DNA of 64,000 nucleotides from the NCBI GenBank assembly GCA_026415135.1, contig JAOAHS010000026.1, positions 38,062 to 102,061 of the forward strand, in the 5' to 3' direction. The DNA comes from Calditerrivibrio sp. (GTDB lineage Bacteria > Chrysiogenota > Deferribacteres > Deferribacterales > Calditerrivibrionaceae). Each line of letters begins with the position of its first letter. The stretch's first letter is position 1. The notes below the pieces were generated by a model. The model saw only the letters and a program-made list of their open reading frames with translations, was not told where the DNA came from and searched no databases. The position numbers and the translations under genes were made by a program. This document shows, one piece after another, positions 35,989 through 44,112 of the stretch.

Positions 35989-36017
35989 TTGAAAAAAGAA
36001 AGCTTATATGCTATAGT
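35989..36017 (+). promoter_or_regulatory. Predicted sigma-70 promoter for the HIT and HtrA genes
   Basis: TTGAAA (35989-35994), a 17-bp spacer and TATAGT (36012-36017), 25 bp before the ATG at 36043. It is a housekeeping-type promoter; no ECF-type GAACTT element is seen here, unlike at the sigma-factor operon. Confidence 0.65.
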
Positions 36018-36042
36018 TTCTTAATCTTCAATGGAGGTGGCT

Positions 36043-36453
36043 ATGGATTGTATTTTTTGTAAAATTATTGCAGGTGAAATCTCCTCTATCAAAGTTTATG
36101 AGGATGAGGATTTTATTGCGATACTCGATATTAGACCTGTAAACTTAGGTCACACCCTTGTGATACCAAAACAGCATTTTGTCAATATTTTTGATACTGA
36201 TATGGCTTTTGCTCAAAAGATTTATCCAGTTTTAGTAAAGATTTCAAAGGGGATAAAAGAGGGACTTAGAGCTGATGGTATAAATATCATTCAAAACAAT
36301 GAAAAATCTGCTGGTCAAGAGGTATTCCATTCCCATATCCATCTTATACCACGTTTTAAGGACGATAGTTTGAAGTTTACACCTAGAAGCTTAACTTACA
36401 AAGATGATAACGAAAAATTAGATATAGCTGATAAGATAAAACAAAATATATGA
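36043..36453 (+). CDS. HIT-family nucleotide hydrolase/transferase
   Basis: 136 aa and cytoplasmic. The zinc-site-like CIFCKIIAG opens the protein, and the histidine triad reads HSHIHLIPR near 105-113 (H-x-H-x). Such Hint/HinT-type proteins hydrolyse adenosine phosphoramidates or dinucleoside polyphosphates. An ATG at 36031 is in frame, but the GGAGG Shine-Dalgarno lies within that extension and points to ATG 36043. The gene is 13 bp upstream of an HtrA protease. Confidence 0.93.
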   Translation: MDCIFCKIIAGEISSIKVYEDEDFIAILDIRPVNLGHTLVIPKQHFVNIFDTDMAFAQKIYPVLVKISKGIKEGLRADGINIIQNNEKSAGQEVFHSHIHLIPRFKDDSLKFTPRSLTYKDDNEKLDIADKIKQNI

Positions 36454-36466
36454 TAGGAGAGATATA

Positions 36467-37948
36467 GTGAAAAAAATAATATTGGTTTTGATTATTGTTA
36501 TAGGTATTTTTTTTGGTTTGAAGTTTGCTGGCATAGATCTAAAAAGTCTTACAAAGGATTTTACCTCTAAAAAAGAAACGGTTACTTTGGATCAGAATAC
36601 TTCTTCAGTATCACCTATAAAGCCTTCTGAACAGATACTTAGTGTTCAAGAGTCCTTTGAAAAAGTTGCAGAGATTGCATTGCCATCTGTAGTAAATATC
36701 TATACTGAGCAAAGGGTAAAGGTTAATCCGAGATTCGATTTTCCATTTGGTGATAACCCATTGTTTCGAGATTTTTTCAAGGACTTTTTTGGTACCCCAA
36801 AGCAGAGGGAGTATAAAAGTACAAGTCTGGGGTCAGGTTTTATTATAACAGAAAACGGGTATATAGTGACCAACGATCATGTTGTCAAAAATGCCGACTC
36901 CATAAGTGTAAAACTCTCTGATAAAAGAACTTTTAAAGCAACTGTCGTTGGTTCTGATCCTAAAACTGATGTTGCAGTTATTAAGATAGATGCAAAAGAT
37001 TTAAAGCCTCTTAAATTTGGGGATAGTTCGAAGCTTAGGATAGGTCAGTGGGCTATAGCAGTGGGGAACCCTTTTGGTTTGAATGGTACTCTAACAGTGG
37101 GTGTTATCAGTGCTACTGGTAGGAGTGGTTTGGGGATTGAAACGTATGAGGATTTTATACAGACAGATGCATCTATAAATCCTGGTAATTCTGGTGGACC
37201 TCTTTTGAATATTTATGGAGATGTTATAGGCATAAACACGGCGATAATAGCATCAGGTCAAGGTATAGGCTTTGCCATACCAGCTAATATGGCAAAGCCT
37301 ATCATAGAACAGATCATAAACAAAGGGAAAGTGGATAGGAGTTGGATTGGGGTTGGTATACAGGATATGACACCAGAATTAGCGAAATCGATGGGGGTTA
37401 AGATAGATCATGGTGTGGTTATTAATAAAGTTTACCCTAATTCCCCTGCAAAAAAAGCTGGTCTGCAGGAGGGTGATGTAATAATAAAATGTAACAATGA
37501 AAAGATAATAACATCTTCTGACTTACAAAAGATTGTTGTAAATAGTAAAATAGGAAGCGAAATTAAGTGTACTGTTATTCGTGACAGCAAAGAGTTTACT
37601 GTAAAAATAATTACTGAGAAAATGCCAGATGATGAGACTATCGCTAAAGAGTCGATGCAGGAATACAAAGATGAACGTTTAGGTATAAAAGTGAGGAATT
37701 TGCAGCCAGAGGAAGCTGATCAGTTCAATCATAAAAACGGTGTGATAGTAGTAGATGTTGTAACCAATTCTCTCGGGGAAACTGTAGGGATTGCTGAAGG
37801 TGATTTGATTATATCAATAAATAGGAAGCAAATTAGAAATATAAAAGAGTTTTCCGTAGTGATGAAGTCTTTCCCAAAAGGAGCCATAATAAATCTGATG
37901 GTTGAAAGGGAAGGGGATACTTTCTTTATTGCTGTAAGGTTGCGTTAG
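36467..37948 (+). CDS. degP: HtrA/DegP-family serine protease, membrane-anchored
   Basis: 493 aa. One N-terminal hydrophobic helix (IILVLIIVIGIFFGLKFAGI), an uncleaved anchor or signal, then a trypsin-like protease with the triad His in TNDHVV near 140, Asp in KTDVAVIKID near 169 and Ser in INPGNSGGPL near 242, then two PDZ domains (about 288-375 and 395-485). It is a periplasmic quality-control protease. It starts at GTG 36467 with AGGAGAG upstream. It shares the family with the HtrA at 38891-40261 but is 37 residues longer. The stop overlaps the stop of the convergent gene by 4 bp. Confidence 0.94.
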   Translation: MKKIILVLIIVIGIFFGLKFAGIDLKSLTKDFTSKKETVTLDQNTSSVSPIKPSEQILSVQESFEKVAEIALPSVVNIYTEQRVKVNPRFDFPFGDNPLFRDFFKDFFGTPKQREYKSTSLGSGFIITENGYIVTNDHVVKNADSISVKLSDKRTFKATVVGSDPKTDVAVIKIDAKDLKPLKFGDSSKLRIGQWAIAVGNPFGLNGTLTVGVISATGRSGLGIETYEDFIQTDASINPGNSGGPLLNIYGDVIGINTAIIASGQGIGFAIPANMAKPIIEQIINKGKVDRSWIGVGIQDMTPELAKSMGVKIDHGVVINKVYPNSPAKKAGLQEGDVIIKCNNEKIITSSDLQKIVVNSKIGSEIKCTVIRDSKEFTVKIITEKMPDDETIAKESMQEYKDERLGIKVRNLQPEEADQFNHKNGVIVVDVVTNSLGETVGIAEGDLIISINRKQIRNIKEFSVVMKSFPKGAIINLMVEREGDTFFIAVRLR

Positions 37949-38853
37949 TAAGATATCTTACGGGGTCCCTCTATGATAAGGGGGATCTCTTTTTCATAAT
38001 TTCTAAAGTAGTATTTTATCCTATTGCGGTCTTCTTCTATAATCAGAACAAAGGGGTTATGTCTGAAAGGTATTTCAAATCTTAGATCTGCAATTTCATA
38101 TTTGCTACCATTTCTTTTCATATAAGGGTATTTTAAAAACCATTTAAATATCTTTAAATTTTCATCATGTTTAAGAAGATTTAAAATATTTTCTGTAACC
38201 TTTTCATATTCATAGGATTTACCATTAAATGTAAGCTTCATCTTTATGGAATAATCCTCTGTTTTAATTACTTTCCAGAAAAGAGGAGAAAAAGGAGCTG
38301 TGGTTACTGTATAACTTTTTTCGATGCGGTTAAGGTAAGTCTCATAAATAGTTTTTATAATATATGATGAAAAAGGATACAGGAAGATCAAGGAGAAGGC
38401 TATCAAGGCTGATTTTTGATTTTTTTTGCCCATGAAATATAAAGTGATTATCAATATTAAAAAAATTGGATCTATTATGAACATGGCATCAAGACCAACT
38501 CTTGTATTGCTAAATGGTAAAAAGATCTGGGTTCCATAATTTGTCATCACATCAAGGAAGATATGTATCAGAATAAGAATGTAGAAATTTTTGAGAAGAT
38601 TAACATCATTGTATCTTATTGTTTTTGCCAAAAGCAGGAGGAGCAGAGATAGCAAAAAGCCCCCCACGAATGAATGGGTAAAGCCTCTGTGATGAAGAAG
38701 GTACATAAAAGGGGTGGAGAATAACCCAACAAAATTGTCAAGATCAGGGCTCATGCTTACTAGCCCATATACTATAGCACTTTTTAAATCTCTTCTATTT
38801 GTGAGGTAGTTTCTTCCTACAATACCTGAACAAAAATGGGTAACTGGATCCAT
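37945..38853 (-). CDS. YdjM/DUF457-type membrane-bound metal-dependent hydrolase
   Basis: 302 aa with an N-terminal membrane part. The family signature is clear: MDPVTHFCSGIVGRNYL with the first histidine, SPDLDNFVG near residues 34-42 and HHRGFTHSFVGGFLLSL near 54-70. These are predicted inner-membrane, metal-binding hydrolases whose substrates are unknown. About four membrane helices lie between 60 and 170; the C-terminal 120 residues are probably periplasmic. It lies between two htrA genes, convergent with the first. Confidence 0.87.
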   Translation of the reverse strand: MDPVTHFCSGIVGRNYLTNRRDLKSAIVYGLVSMSPDLDNFVGLFSTPFMYLLHHRGFTHSFVGGFLLSLLLLLLAKTIRYNDVNLLKNFYILILIHIFLDVMTNYGTQIFLPFSNTRVGLDAMFIIDPIFLILIITLYFMGKKNQKSALIAFSLIFLYPFSSYIIKTIYETYLNRIEKSYTVTTAPFSPLFWKVIKTEDYSIKMKLTFNGKSYEYEKVTENILNLLKHDENLKIFKWFLKYPYMKRNGSKYEIADLRFEIPFRHNPFVLIIEEDRNRIKYYFRNYEKEIPLIIEGPRKISY

Positions 38854-38867
38854 ACCTTTATATTTCA

Positions 38868-38885
38868 GGGGAGAAAAATCTCCCC
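38868..38885. terminator. Hairpin downstream of the second htrA gene
   Basis: GGGGAGA, loop AAAA, TCTCCCC: a perfect 7-bp stem in the 37-bp gap between the minus-strand htrA and DUF457 genes. The T-run (ATTTTTA) is on the plus-strand side, so termination of the minus-strand operon is only probable. Confidence 0.55.
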
Positions 38886-38890
38886 CATTT

Positions 38891-40261
38891 TTACTCCTTT
38901 ATAAAACCGATGGTTTTAATGCCCTTCTTTGAATATAATCTCATGACAACATACTTACCTTTTTCGATCTTTCCATAGATGTCAAAGAAATCATCTTCAT
39001 TACGGATAACCTGGTTGTTTATACTCAAGACTATATCTCCCTTTCTTATACCAGCTTTGTAGATGTTAGTATTAGTTTTAACATCTGTGACCTTTACACC
39101 ATAATCCAGTTTTAAGTTCTTTTTTTCATCATCTGTAAGGTTAGAAACGGAAATTGGTTGGGCTTCTCTTTCATCAAATGTCAGATCCTTCCTCTCTGCT
39201 AACTTAACGTTTATCTTTAGATTTTCTACCTTTCCGTCAACGCTAATCCTAATAAGGTCAATGGTAACCACTTTTCCTGGCAAAGAGTTCCCTATGTAAT
39301 TGACTACATCTTTGGGTGTTTTCATCGGTTTACCGTCAATTGCTATTATTATATCCCCTACTTTTATACCAGCCAAGTCTGCCGGTTCACCTTGTAAAAT
39401 CCCATTTATGATTACCCCATGTGAGGTATTAAGCTTTAATTCCTTTATCATCTCTGGTTTGAGTTCTTCAAGGTGTTGAACACCTAAGAGCCCCCTCTTT
39501 ACAACACCAGTTTTTAGTTGGGGTAAAAGGTTCTTAAGGGTATTGACAGGAACAGCAAAACCTAGTCCTTGCCCAGATGCTATAATGGCTGTATTTATAC
39601 CAATTACTTCACCTTTTAAATTTACTAGTGGACCTCCGGAATTACCCGGATTGATGGAGGCATCGGTTTGTAGGAAGTTATCATAAGGGCTTTCACCCAG
39701 ATCTCTACCTTTGGCACTTATTATCCCTACTGTATAAGAGGATTCAAGACCAAAAGGGTTGCCAATTGCTACAACCCATTCACCCACTTCGAGGCTATCT
39801 GAATCCCCTAAAGGCAGTGGTTTTAAGTCAGGTTTTTCTACATCTATTTTTAATAAAGCAAGATCAGTTAGTGGGTCCCTGCCTACCTTTTTAGCTTTAT
39901 ACTCTTTACCATTGTGGAGCTTTACATTTATTTCATCGGCTTTTTCTACAACATGATTGTTAGTAACTATATAACCATCAGGGGATATAATAAAACCTGA
40001 GCCGAGAGCTCTTGATTTGTATTCCTGGTAATGTTCCTGACTGCCAAAGGGGTCAAAATCCCCAAAGGGGTTAAACCCAAATGGGAAATTGAAGTTAGGT
40101 ATTTTTCTTTTGATCGTTTGGGTAGTGTTGATATTAACTACACTTTCTTTTGTTATTTTGACTACATCTGTTATCTGGGGAAGAGATTTTGCATACAATG
40201 ATACATTAAAAAAAATAATCGTAATTAACACGTATAAAGCTGTTTTGGTTATTTTGTACAT
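38891..40261 (-). CDS. degP: HtrA/DegP-family periplasmic serine protease (envelope-stress operon)
   Basis: 456 aa. A cleavable signal peptide (ALYVLITIIFFNVSLYA), a protease domain with His in TNNHVV near 105, Asp in LTDLALLKID near 134 and Ser in INPGNSGGPL near 206, and two PDZ domains (about 255-345 and 375-450). It is a predicted periplasmic protease and chaperone. It is the last gene of the run ECF sigma, anti-sigma, RseB-like protein, DegP (14-bp gap), the arrangement of an envelope-stress regulon such as AlgU/MucA/MucB/MucD. Confidence 0.95.
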   Translation of the reverse strand: MYKITKTALYVLITIIFFNVSLYAKSLPQITDVVKITKESVVNINTTQTIKRKIPNFNFPFGFNPFGDFDPFGSQEHYQEYKSRALGSGFIISPDGYIVTNNHVVEKADEINVKLHNGKEYKAKKVGRDPLTDLALLKIDVEKPDLKPLPLGDSDSLEVGEWVVAIGNPFGLESSYTVGIISAKGRDLGESPYDNFLQTDASINPGNSGGPLVNLKGEVIGINTAIIASGQGLGFAVPVNTLKNLLPQLKTGVVKRGLLGVQHLEELKPEMIKELKLNTSHGVIINGILQGEPADLAGIKVGDIIIAIDGKPMKTPKDVVNYIGNSLPGKVVTIDLIRISVDGKVENLKINVKLAERKDLTFDEREAQPISVSNLTDDEKKNLKLDYGVKVTDVKTNTNIYKAGIRKGDIVLSINNQVIRNEDDFFDIYGKIEKGKYVVMRLYSKKGIKTIGFIKE

Positions 40262-40275
40262 AATCTTCCTCCGAA

Positions 40276-40995
40276 TTATTTTTTATCTTTAACTGTAATA
40301 TATGTTATAAAGTTTTCCATCTCTTCAAAGGGGATCGTTCCTATTACTGTGTACTGGATACCGTCTATTTTTTTAGACAACACATAATTACCATAAAGTA
40401 TTGTTTTATTTATCTGTATCTCTTGGTCTGTTTTCTTAACGAAAAGGGAGAACTTATTAAGTCCGTCATTAAATATATAGTGAATTGTTCCATCTTCAAG
40501 TTTTTTTATTAATTTCCCCTGAAATCCTTTATAGTAGATCTGTTCTTTTTCTAAGCTTATTTCCTTTAGATCCCTTTTCGTTGGTTGCATGTCTGGAATT
40601 TTTTCAGTGTAACCGTATGAATATAGAAGCTTATTGTTGTTATCGTAAACCTCTCTTCGTACTATCAAATTACCATACATGTTTATGATCTGGGGGAATC
40701 TGTCTTTATTGATGGGTACCATCTCTATCTGTTTTAGGACCTTATTATCCTGTTTAAAACCATCTTTGATGGAAATATTGTAATAGTCTCTCGATATGCT
40801 GTTGAGATCTAAGAAAGGTTCTCTAATGGATTTTGCAATAAACTTAATTCTGCTATCTGTGAAAGATATTTCATCGACGTTGTTAAAGGTTAAGGTTATG
40901 TAAGAGGTTGGATTGACCGCTAGTTTTATAAATATGGAGTTTGCAAAAATATTATTTGTGAATAATATGAAAAAAAGAAGGGCTATCAAACGCAT
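40276..40995 (-). CDS. RseB/MucB-like periplasmic sigma-factor regulator
   Basis: 239 aa, exported (signal peptide LIALLFFILFTNNIFANS). The C-terminal half resembles the MucB/RseB C-terminal domain: HYIFNDGLNKFSLFVKK near 170-186 and a segment like YGNYVLSKKIDGIQYTVIG near 200-218. RseB-type proteins bind the anti-sigma factor and sense mislocalised lipoproteins or LPS. It is shorter than Escherichia coli RseB (about 318 aa). The call rests on this motif and on position between the anti-sigma gene and degP. Confidence 0.75.
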   Translation of the reverse strand: MRLIALLFFILFTNNIFANSIFIKLAVNPTSYITLTFNNVDEISFTDSRIKFIAKSIREPFLDLNSISRDYYNISIKDGFKQDNKVLKQIEMVPINKDRFPQIINMYGNLIVRREVYDNNNKLLYSYGYTEKIPDMQPTKRDLKEISLEKEQIYYKGFQGKLIKKLEDGTIHYIFNDGLNKFSLFVKKTDQEIQINKTILYGNYVLSKKIDGIQYTVIGTIPFEEMENFITYITVKDKK

Positions 40996-41003
40996 CGTTG
41001 TAT

Positions 41004-41444
41004 TTATCTCTCCATAGAATAGGCAACACTGATAACCTTTGTATTGTTTGACTTTTCAAGGTGTTCAAGCAATAATTTCTCTTCTTCTTTGAAAGTATAA
41101 GTGTTTTTGTTTTTAGATAATGAGATGTTGTTTATTAAAACGTAGGATAAAAATATGGCGGCAAGCAAAGCAACTTTAACAAGGGTATTTTTTCTCTTTT
41201 TTGTTTTATTGGCTGATTGTTTGTGCTTTATTTGGTGCATAATAGACTTTGATAGATCTATATTTGGTGAGCTTTTGTTTGTATAGCTCTCTTTTATATG
41301 TGTTTTTAACTTTGAGATATTGTTCAAATATATTTTACAGTTTTCACATATTCTTAGATGTTTAAGAAGGTAAAACTCTTCAACTTCACTTAGCTCGTTG
41401 TCTAAAAAAGCATTAATGTTTCTATGATACTTTGTACAATCCAT
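41004..41444 (-). CDS. Zinc-binding anti-sigma factor (ZAS), membrane-bound
   Basis: 146 aa. The N-terminal zinc-finger anti-sigma motif is H29-x3-C33-x2-C36 with an additional cysteine at position 3, and one membrane helix lies at about 87-107 (TLVKVALLAAIFLSYVLIN). It should hold the ECF sigma factor at the membrane until released. It overlaps the sigma gene by 23 bp, which supports a cognate pair. ZAS zinc sites can be redox-responsive. Confidence 0.9.
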   Translation of the reverse strand: MDCTKYHRNINAFLDNELSEVEEFYLLKHLRICENCKIYLNNISKLKTHIKESYTNKSSPNIDLSKSIMHQIKHKQSANKTKKRKNTLVKVALLAAIFLSYVLINNISLSKNKNTYTFKEEEKLLLEHLEKSNNTKVISVAYSMER

Positions 41445-42003
41445 CAGCCAATCCTTGTTTTATCAACCTTTCTTTTATTATCTGTCTTGCATTAAAAAGT
41501 CTGGACCTAACAGTACCTATCGGAATTTTTAATATTTCAGCGATCTCTTCGTAGCTTAAATCCTCCACTTCTCTGAGTATGATAACATTTTTTAGTTTAG
41601 AAGGTAGTGAATCAACAAATCGTCTTACATACCTTCTTAACTCCTCATCCAAAAGTTCTTTTTCAGGATTGGTATCGTCAGTTTGAATATTAAAGAAGTA
41701 ATCATCTTCTTCCTGCTCTTCATCGTACATATCAACGTATCTTTTACCCTTTTCCAGTTTCATAAGTGATGCATTGATCGCAATTTTTTTAAGCCAGGAG
41801 TAAAATTGCTCCTTATTCCTCAGAGTATGTAAGTTTTCGTAAGCTTTTAAAAATGTTTCTTGTAAAATATCCTGAGCCAAGTCTTCATCTTTGACTAAAT
41901 TTAAAATAGTACCATAGAGCTGCCTCTGGTATTTCAGTATTAAAAATTCAAAAGCATCAGAGTCACCATTTAAAATAGCATCTACAATTGTTTGATCACC
42001 CAT
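41422..42003 (-). CDS. ECF RNA polymerase sigma factor (RpoE-like)
   Basis: 193 aa. Region 2 (about 20-95) has FEFLILKYQRQLYGTILNLV and DLAQDILQETFLKAYENL; region 4 (about 125-185) has PSKLKNVIILREVEDLSYEE and IGTVRSRLFNARQII, the recognition helix. It is a group-4 sigma factor. ATG 42003 is chosen because GGAGAA lies 6 nt upstream; ATG 42015 has no Shine-Dalgarno. It leads an operon with an anti-sigma factor, an RseB-like protein and DegP, so it probably directs an envelope-stress response. Confidence 0.93.
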   Translation of the reverse strand: MGDQTIVDAILNGDSDAFEFLILKYQRQLYGTILNLVKDEDLAQDILQETFLKAYENLHTLRNKEQFYSWLKKIAINASLMKLEKGKRYVDMYDEEQEEDDYFFNIQTDDTNPEKELLDEELRRYVRRFVDSLPSKLKNVIILREVEDLSYEEIAEILKIPIGTVRSRLFNARQIIKERLIKQGLADGLYKVS

Positions 42004-42020
42004 TGTATTCTCCATGTTGT

Positions 42021-42047
42021 TATGATAGATATAAATTTAAAAAGTTC
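42021..42047 (-). promoter_or_regulatory. Candidate ECF (sigma-E-type) autoregulatory promoter
   Basis: On the minus strand GAACTT (42042-42047), a 16-bp spacer and TCATA (42021-42025), about 18 bp before the ATG. GAACTT is the usual -35 of RpoE-type promoters. The leader would be very short, so this is a proposal only. Confidence 0.45.
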
Positions 42048-42081
42048 AAGATTATTTTGATGTGTCCGATTATAATTACTG

Positions 42082-42110
42082 TTTACATGATTTATCGTTT
42101 TTGTTATAAT
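42082..42110 (+). promoter_or_regulatory. Predicted sigma-70 promoter of the chemoreceptor gene
   Basis: TTTACA (42082-42087), a 17-bp spacer and a perfect TATAAT (42105-42110), 29 bp before the ATG at 42139. Confidence 0.7.
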
Positions 42111-42138
42111 TAAACCATAAAAAAGATGGGGTGTGTAG

Positions 42139-43767
42139 ATGAAGAGAATTGCTTTTGAAAAAGTGCTAATGATTTTTCTGATTACCAATGGTTTGCTTGC
42201 AATTGTGTTTAGTGGCTATGATATCTATCTGCTCAATGAATTAAAAAATGCCGATAAGAATCTCTTGGAATCTATAGTTTCTAAGCTCTATTTTGTAAAT
42301 GTCTTAATCATTTTGTTGGTTCCAATTGGTTTGTTGATAACATTTTTTGTGGTTTATAAAACATTTTATGCAAAAATGAATTCCATAAATGAAAAGCTAA
42401 TGAAGATTGCTAAGGGTGATTTCTCTTTGAGGATTGATGATTCTCCAGGATTGTTGGGGAGATTGATCTTTTATATTAATGAAGTGTTGGAAAAATCTGG
42501 ACATGCCTTGAAGACAACAAAACAAAATATCGTTGCTTTAAACAATGCTGCAGATGAGCTAAAAAAATCACAGACTTTTGTTGTAAAGGAATTAAAGGTT
42601 ATCGAAGATAATTCCCAGAGTGTTTCTTCTGCTGCTGAGGAGCTTACAGCTACCAGTGAGAATATTGTTGAGAGTTGTAAACATACACTTGATAACACTA
42701 TAGAGCTTTCTAAGGTAGTCGAAGATGGAATGAATAATACTCATACACTTAAGGAGACAATTAGTGAGATTGCCAATGCCATTATCTCCCTTAATAAGAA
42801 TATTACGGATTTTATAAAAAAATATGAACAGATAGAAAAATTTACTATAACTATAAATGATATTGCTGATCAAACAAACCTTTTGGCTCTTAATGCTGCA
42901 ATAGAGGCTGCACGAGCTGGAGAATCTGGTAGGGGGTTTGCAGTAGTTGCTGATGAGGTTAGAAAGCTTTCTTTAAAGACCACTGATTCTACTAAAGAAA
43001 TAAAAACAGTCATATCCGGGTTAAATCTCGAGATGAAAAATATTGGTAAAATAATTGGGGAAAGTGTAAAAAAAATAGATGTGGGAGTAGAGGCAACGGA
43101 TACCACCATTGCCAGTTTTGGACATATAAATGAAAATATAAAGAATATAGTTAGTCTCATGGATGGGGTTTTAAAATCGATGGAAGAAGAAAGTATGGCT
43201 GTTGCTGATATCTCTAAAAGTGTTGTAAATATTTCTGAAAAACTGGGAGGATTACTGCATTCTTCCCAAGAATTTATAAAAGCTGGAGACACGCTTAAAT
43301 CGATTTCTCAGGAGTTGGATCATGAGCTTAAAGAGTTTAACATTGGAAAGGTTGATGAGTTGATAACGTGGAGTTCTAAGATTGAAACAGGGATTAAAAA
43401 GTTTGATGATCAACACAAGGAGTTGGTAAGATTATTAAATAAGTTTTATAGGGCAATAAATGAGGGTAGAAGCAAAGCTGTTTTAGGTGAAATTCTTAAA
43501 GAACTTGCTAATTATACTGTCTATCATTTCCAATCTGAAGAGGATGCTTTTAAAAGGTTTAACTTTCCGGATAAAGATGAACATATAAGGATCCACAAGG
43601 ATCTTGTCAATCAGGTTGTTAAAGTGATTAAGGATTTTGAAGCTGGTAAAGATGTGGTTAGTGTTAATCTGTTACAGTTTCTTAAAGACTGGGTTGTAAA
43701 ACATATAATGGGCGATGATATGAAGTATGGAAAATATTTTAAACAGATAGGAGCTAAAATAAATTAA
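42139..43767 (+). CDS. Methyl-accepting chemotaxis protein with C-terminal hemerythrin domain
   Basis: 542 aa. Two membrane helices (about 9-26 and 52-74) enclose only about 25 periplasmic residues, so there is no periplasmic sensor. A HAMP-like segment follows, then the MCP signalling domain with the CheA/CheW hairpin tip [20 protein letters not shown] near 239-258 and [13 protein letters not shown]. The C-terminus (about 410-540) is a bacteriohemerythrin: [20 protein letters not shown], then [17 protein letters not shown] and a final HIMGDD, giving the H, H-x3-E, H-x3-H and H-x4-D ligands of a di-iron site. It should sense oxygen, nitric oxide or redox state inside the cell and steer motility. 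Confidence 0.95.
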   Translation: MKRIAFEKVLMIFLITNGLLAIVFSGYDIYLLNELKNADKNLLESIVSKLYFVNVLIILLVPIGLLITFFVVYKTFYAKMNSINEKLMKIAKGDFSLRIDDSPGLLGRLIFYINEVLEKSGHALKTTKQNIVALNNAADELKKSQTFVVKELKVIEDNSQSVSSAAEELTATSENIVESCKHTLDNTIELSKVVEDGMNNTHTLKETISEIANAIISLNKNITDFIKKYEQIEKFTITINDIADQTNLLALNAAIEAARAGESGRGFAVVADEVRKLSLKTTDSTKEIKTVISGLNLEMKNIGKIIGESVKKIDVGVEATDTTIASFGHINENIKNIVSLMDGVLKSMEEESMAVADISKSVVNISEKLGGLLHSSQEFIKAGDTLKSISQELDHELKEFNIGKVDELITWSSKIETGIKKFDDQHKELVRLLNKFYRAINEGRSKAVLGEILKELANYTVYHFQSEEDAFKRFNFPDKDEHIRIHKDLVNQVVKVIKDFEAGKDVVSVNLLQFLKDWVVKHIMGDDMKYGKYFKQIGAKIN

Positions 43768-43774
43768 CTACTTT

Positions 43775-43807
43775 GTATCCCCATCATAAATGGTGGGGGT
43801 ACTTTTT
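43775..43807. terminator. Terminator after the chemoreceptor gene
   Basis: A long stem from GTATCCCCATCAT to ATGGTGGGGGTAC (13 pairs if closed to the loop, three of them G-T) followed on the plus strand by TTTTT. It reaches into the stop of the convergent ComFB-like gene. Confidence 0.7.
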
Positions 43808-44065
43808 GACTCTTTCGATTGCTAACTTTATCTTTTCGATGATAAGTTCGTCTGTTACTTTCTTTTTCGCTTCTTCAATTGACTCTTCATAGGTCTGATA
43901 ATGGGGTGGAATCGAATTTAACACTATGGCTGCTACATCGAGGATACAGATACTGCATGTGCAGAAAGTTTCATCCATGTCGATGTAATCTGCCAGCAGA
44001 TCCCAGACTCTTTTTTCGTTGACATTTTTTAGTTGTTCTATATCATATTGATTGATTTTTACCAT
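43784..44065 (-). CDS. ComFB-like late competence protein
   Basis: 93 aa. The core FCTCSICILDVAAIVLNSIPP (about 35-55, read in two parts) matches the ComFB pattern of a C-x-C-x2-C cluster followed by D-x2-A-x2-LN-x2-PP. The three close cysteines suggest a metal site. Cyanobacterial ComFB proteins were recently described as cyclic di-nucleotide receptors, which I recall without being able to verify. It is convergent with the chemoreceptor gene and divergent from gpsA. Confidence 0.8.
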   Translation of the reverse strand: MVKINQYDIEQLKNVNEKRVWDLLADYIDMDETFCTCSICILDVAAIVLNSIPPHYQTYEESIEEAKKKVTDELIIEKIKLAIERVKKYPHHL

Positions 44066-44112
44066 ATTTCACCTTATATTTTTTTATACTCTTATACATA
44101 AGGAGATGAAAA

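Noticed and set aside
42870..43292. 140-codon open frame on the minus strand within the chemoreceptor gene
   Set aside because: It is antisense to the conserved MCP signalling domain, has low-complexity Ser/Ile/Phe composition and no ribosome-binding site. Similar antisense frames in ribBA, greA, gpsA and others were rejected for the same reason.
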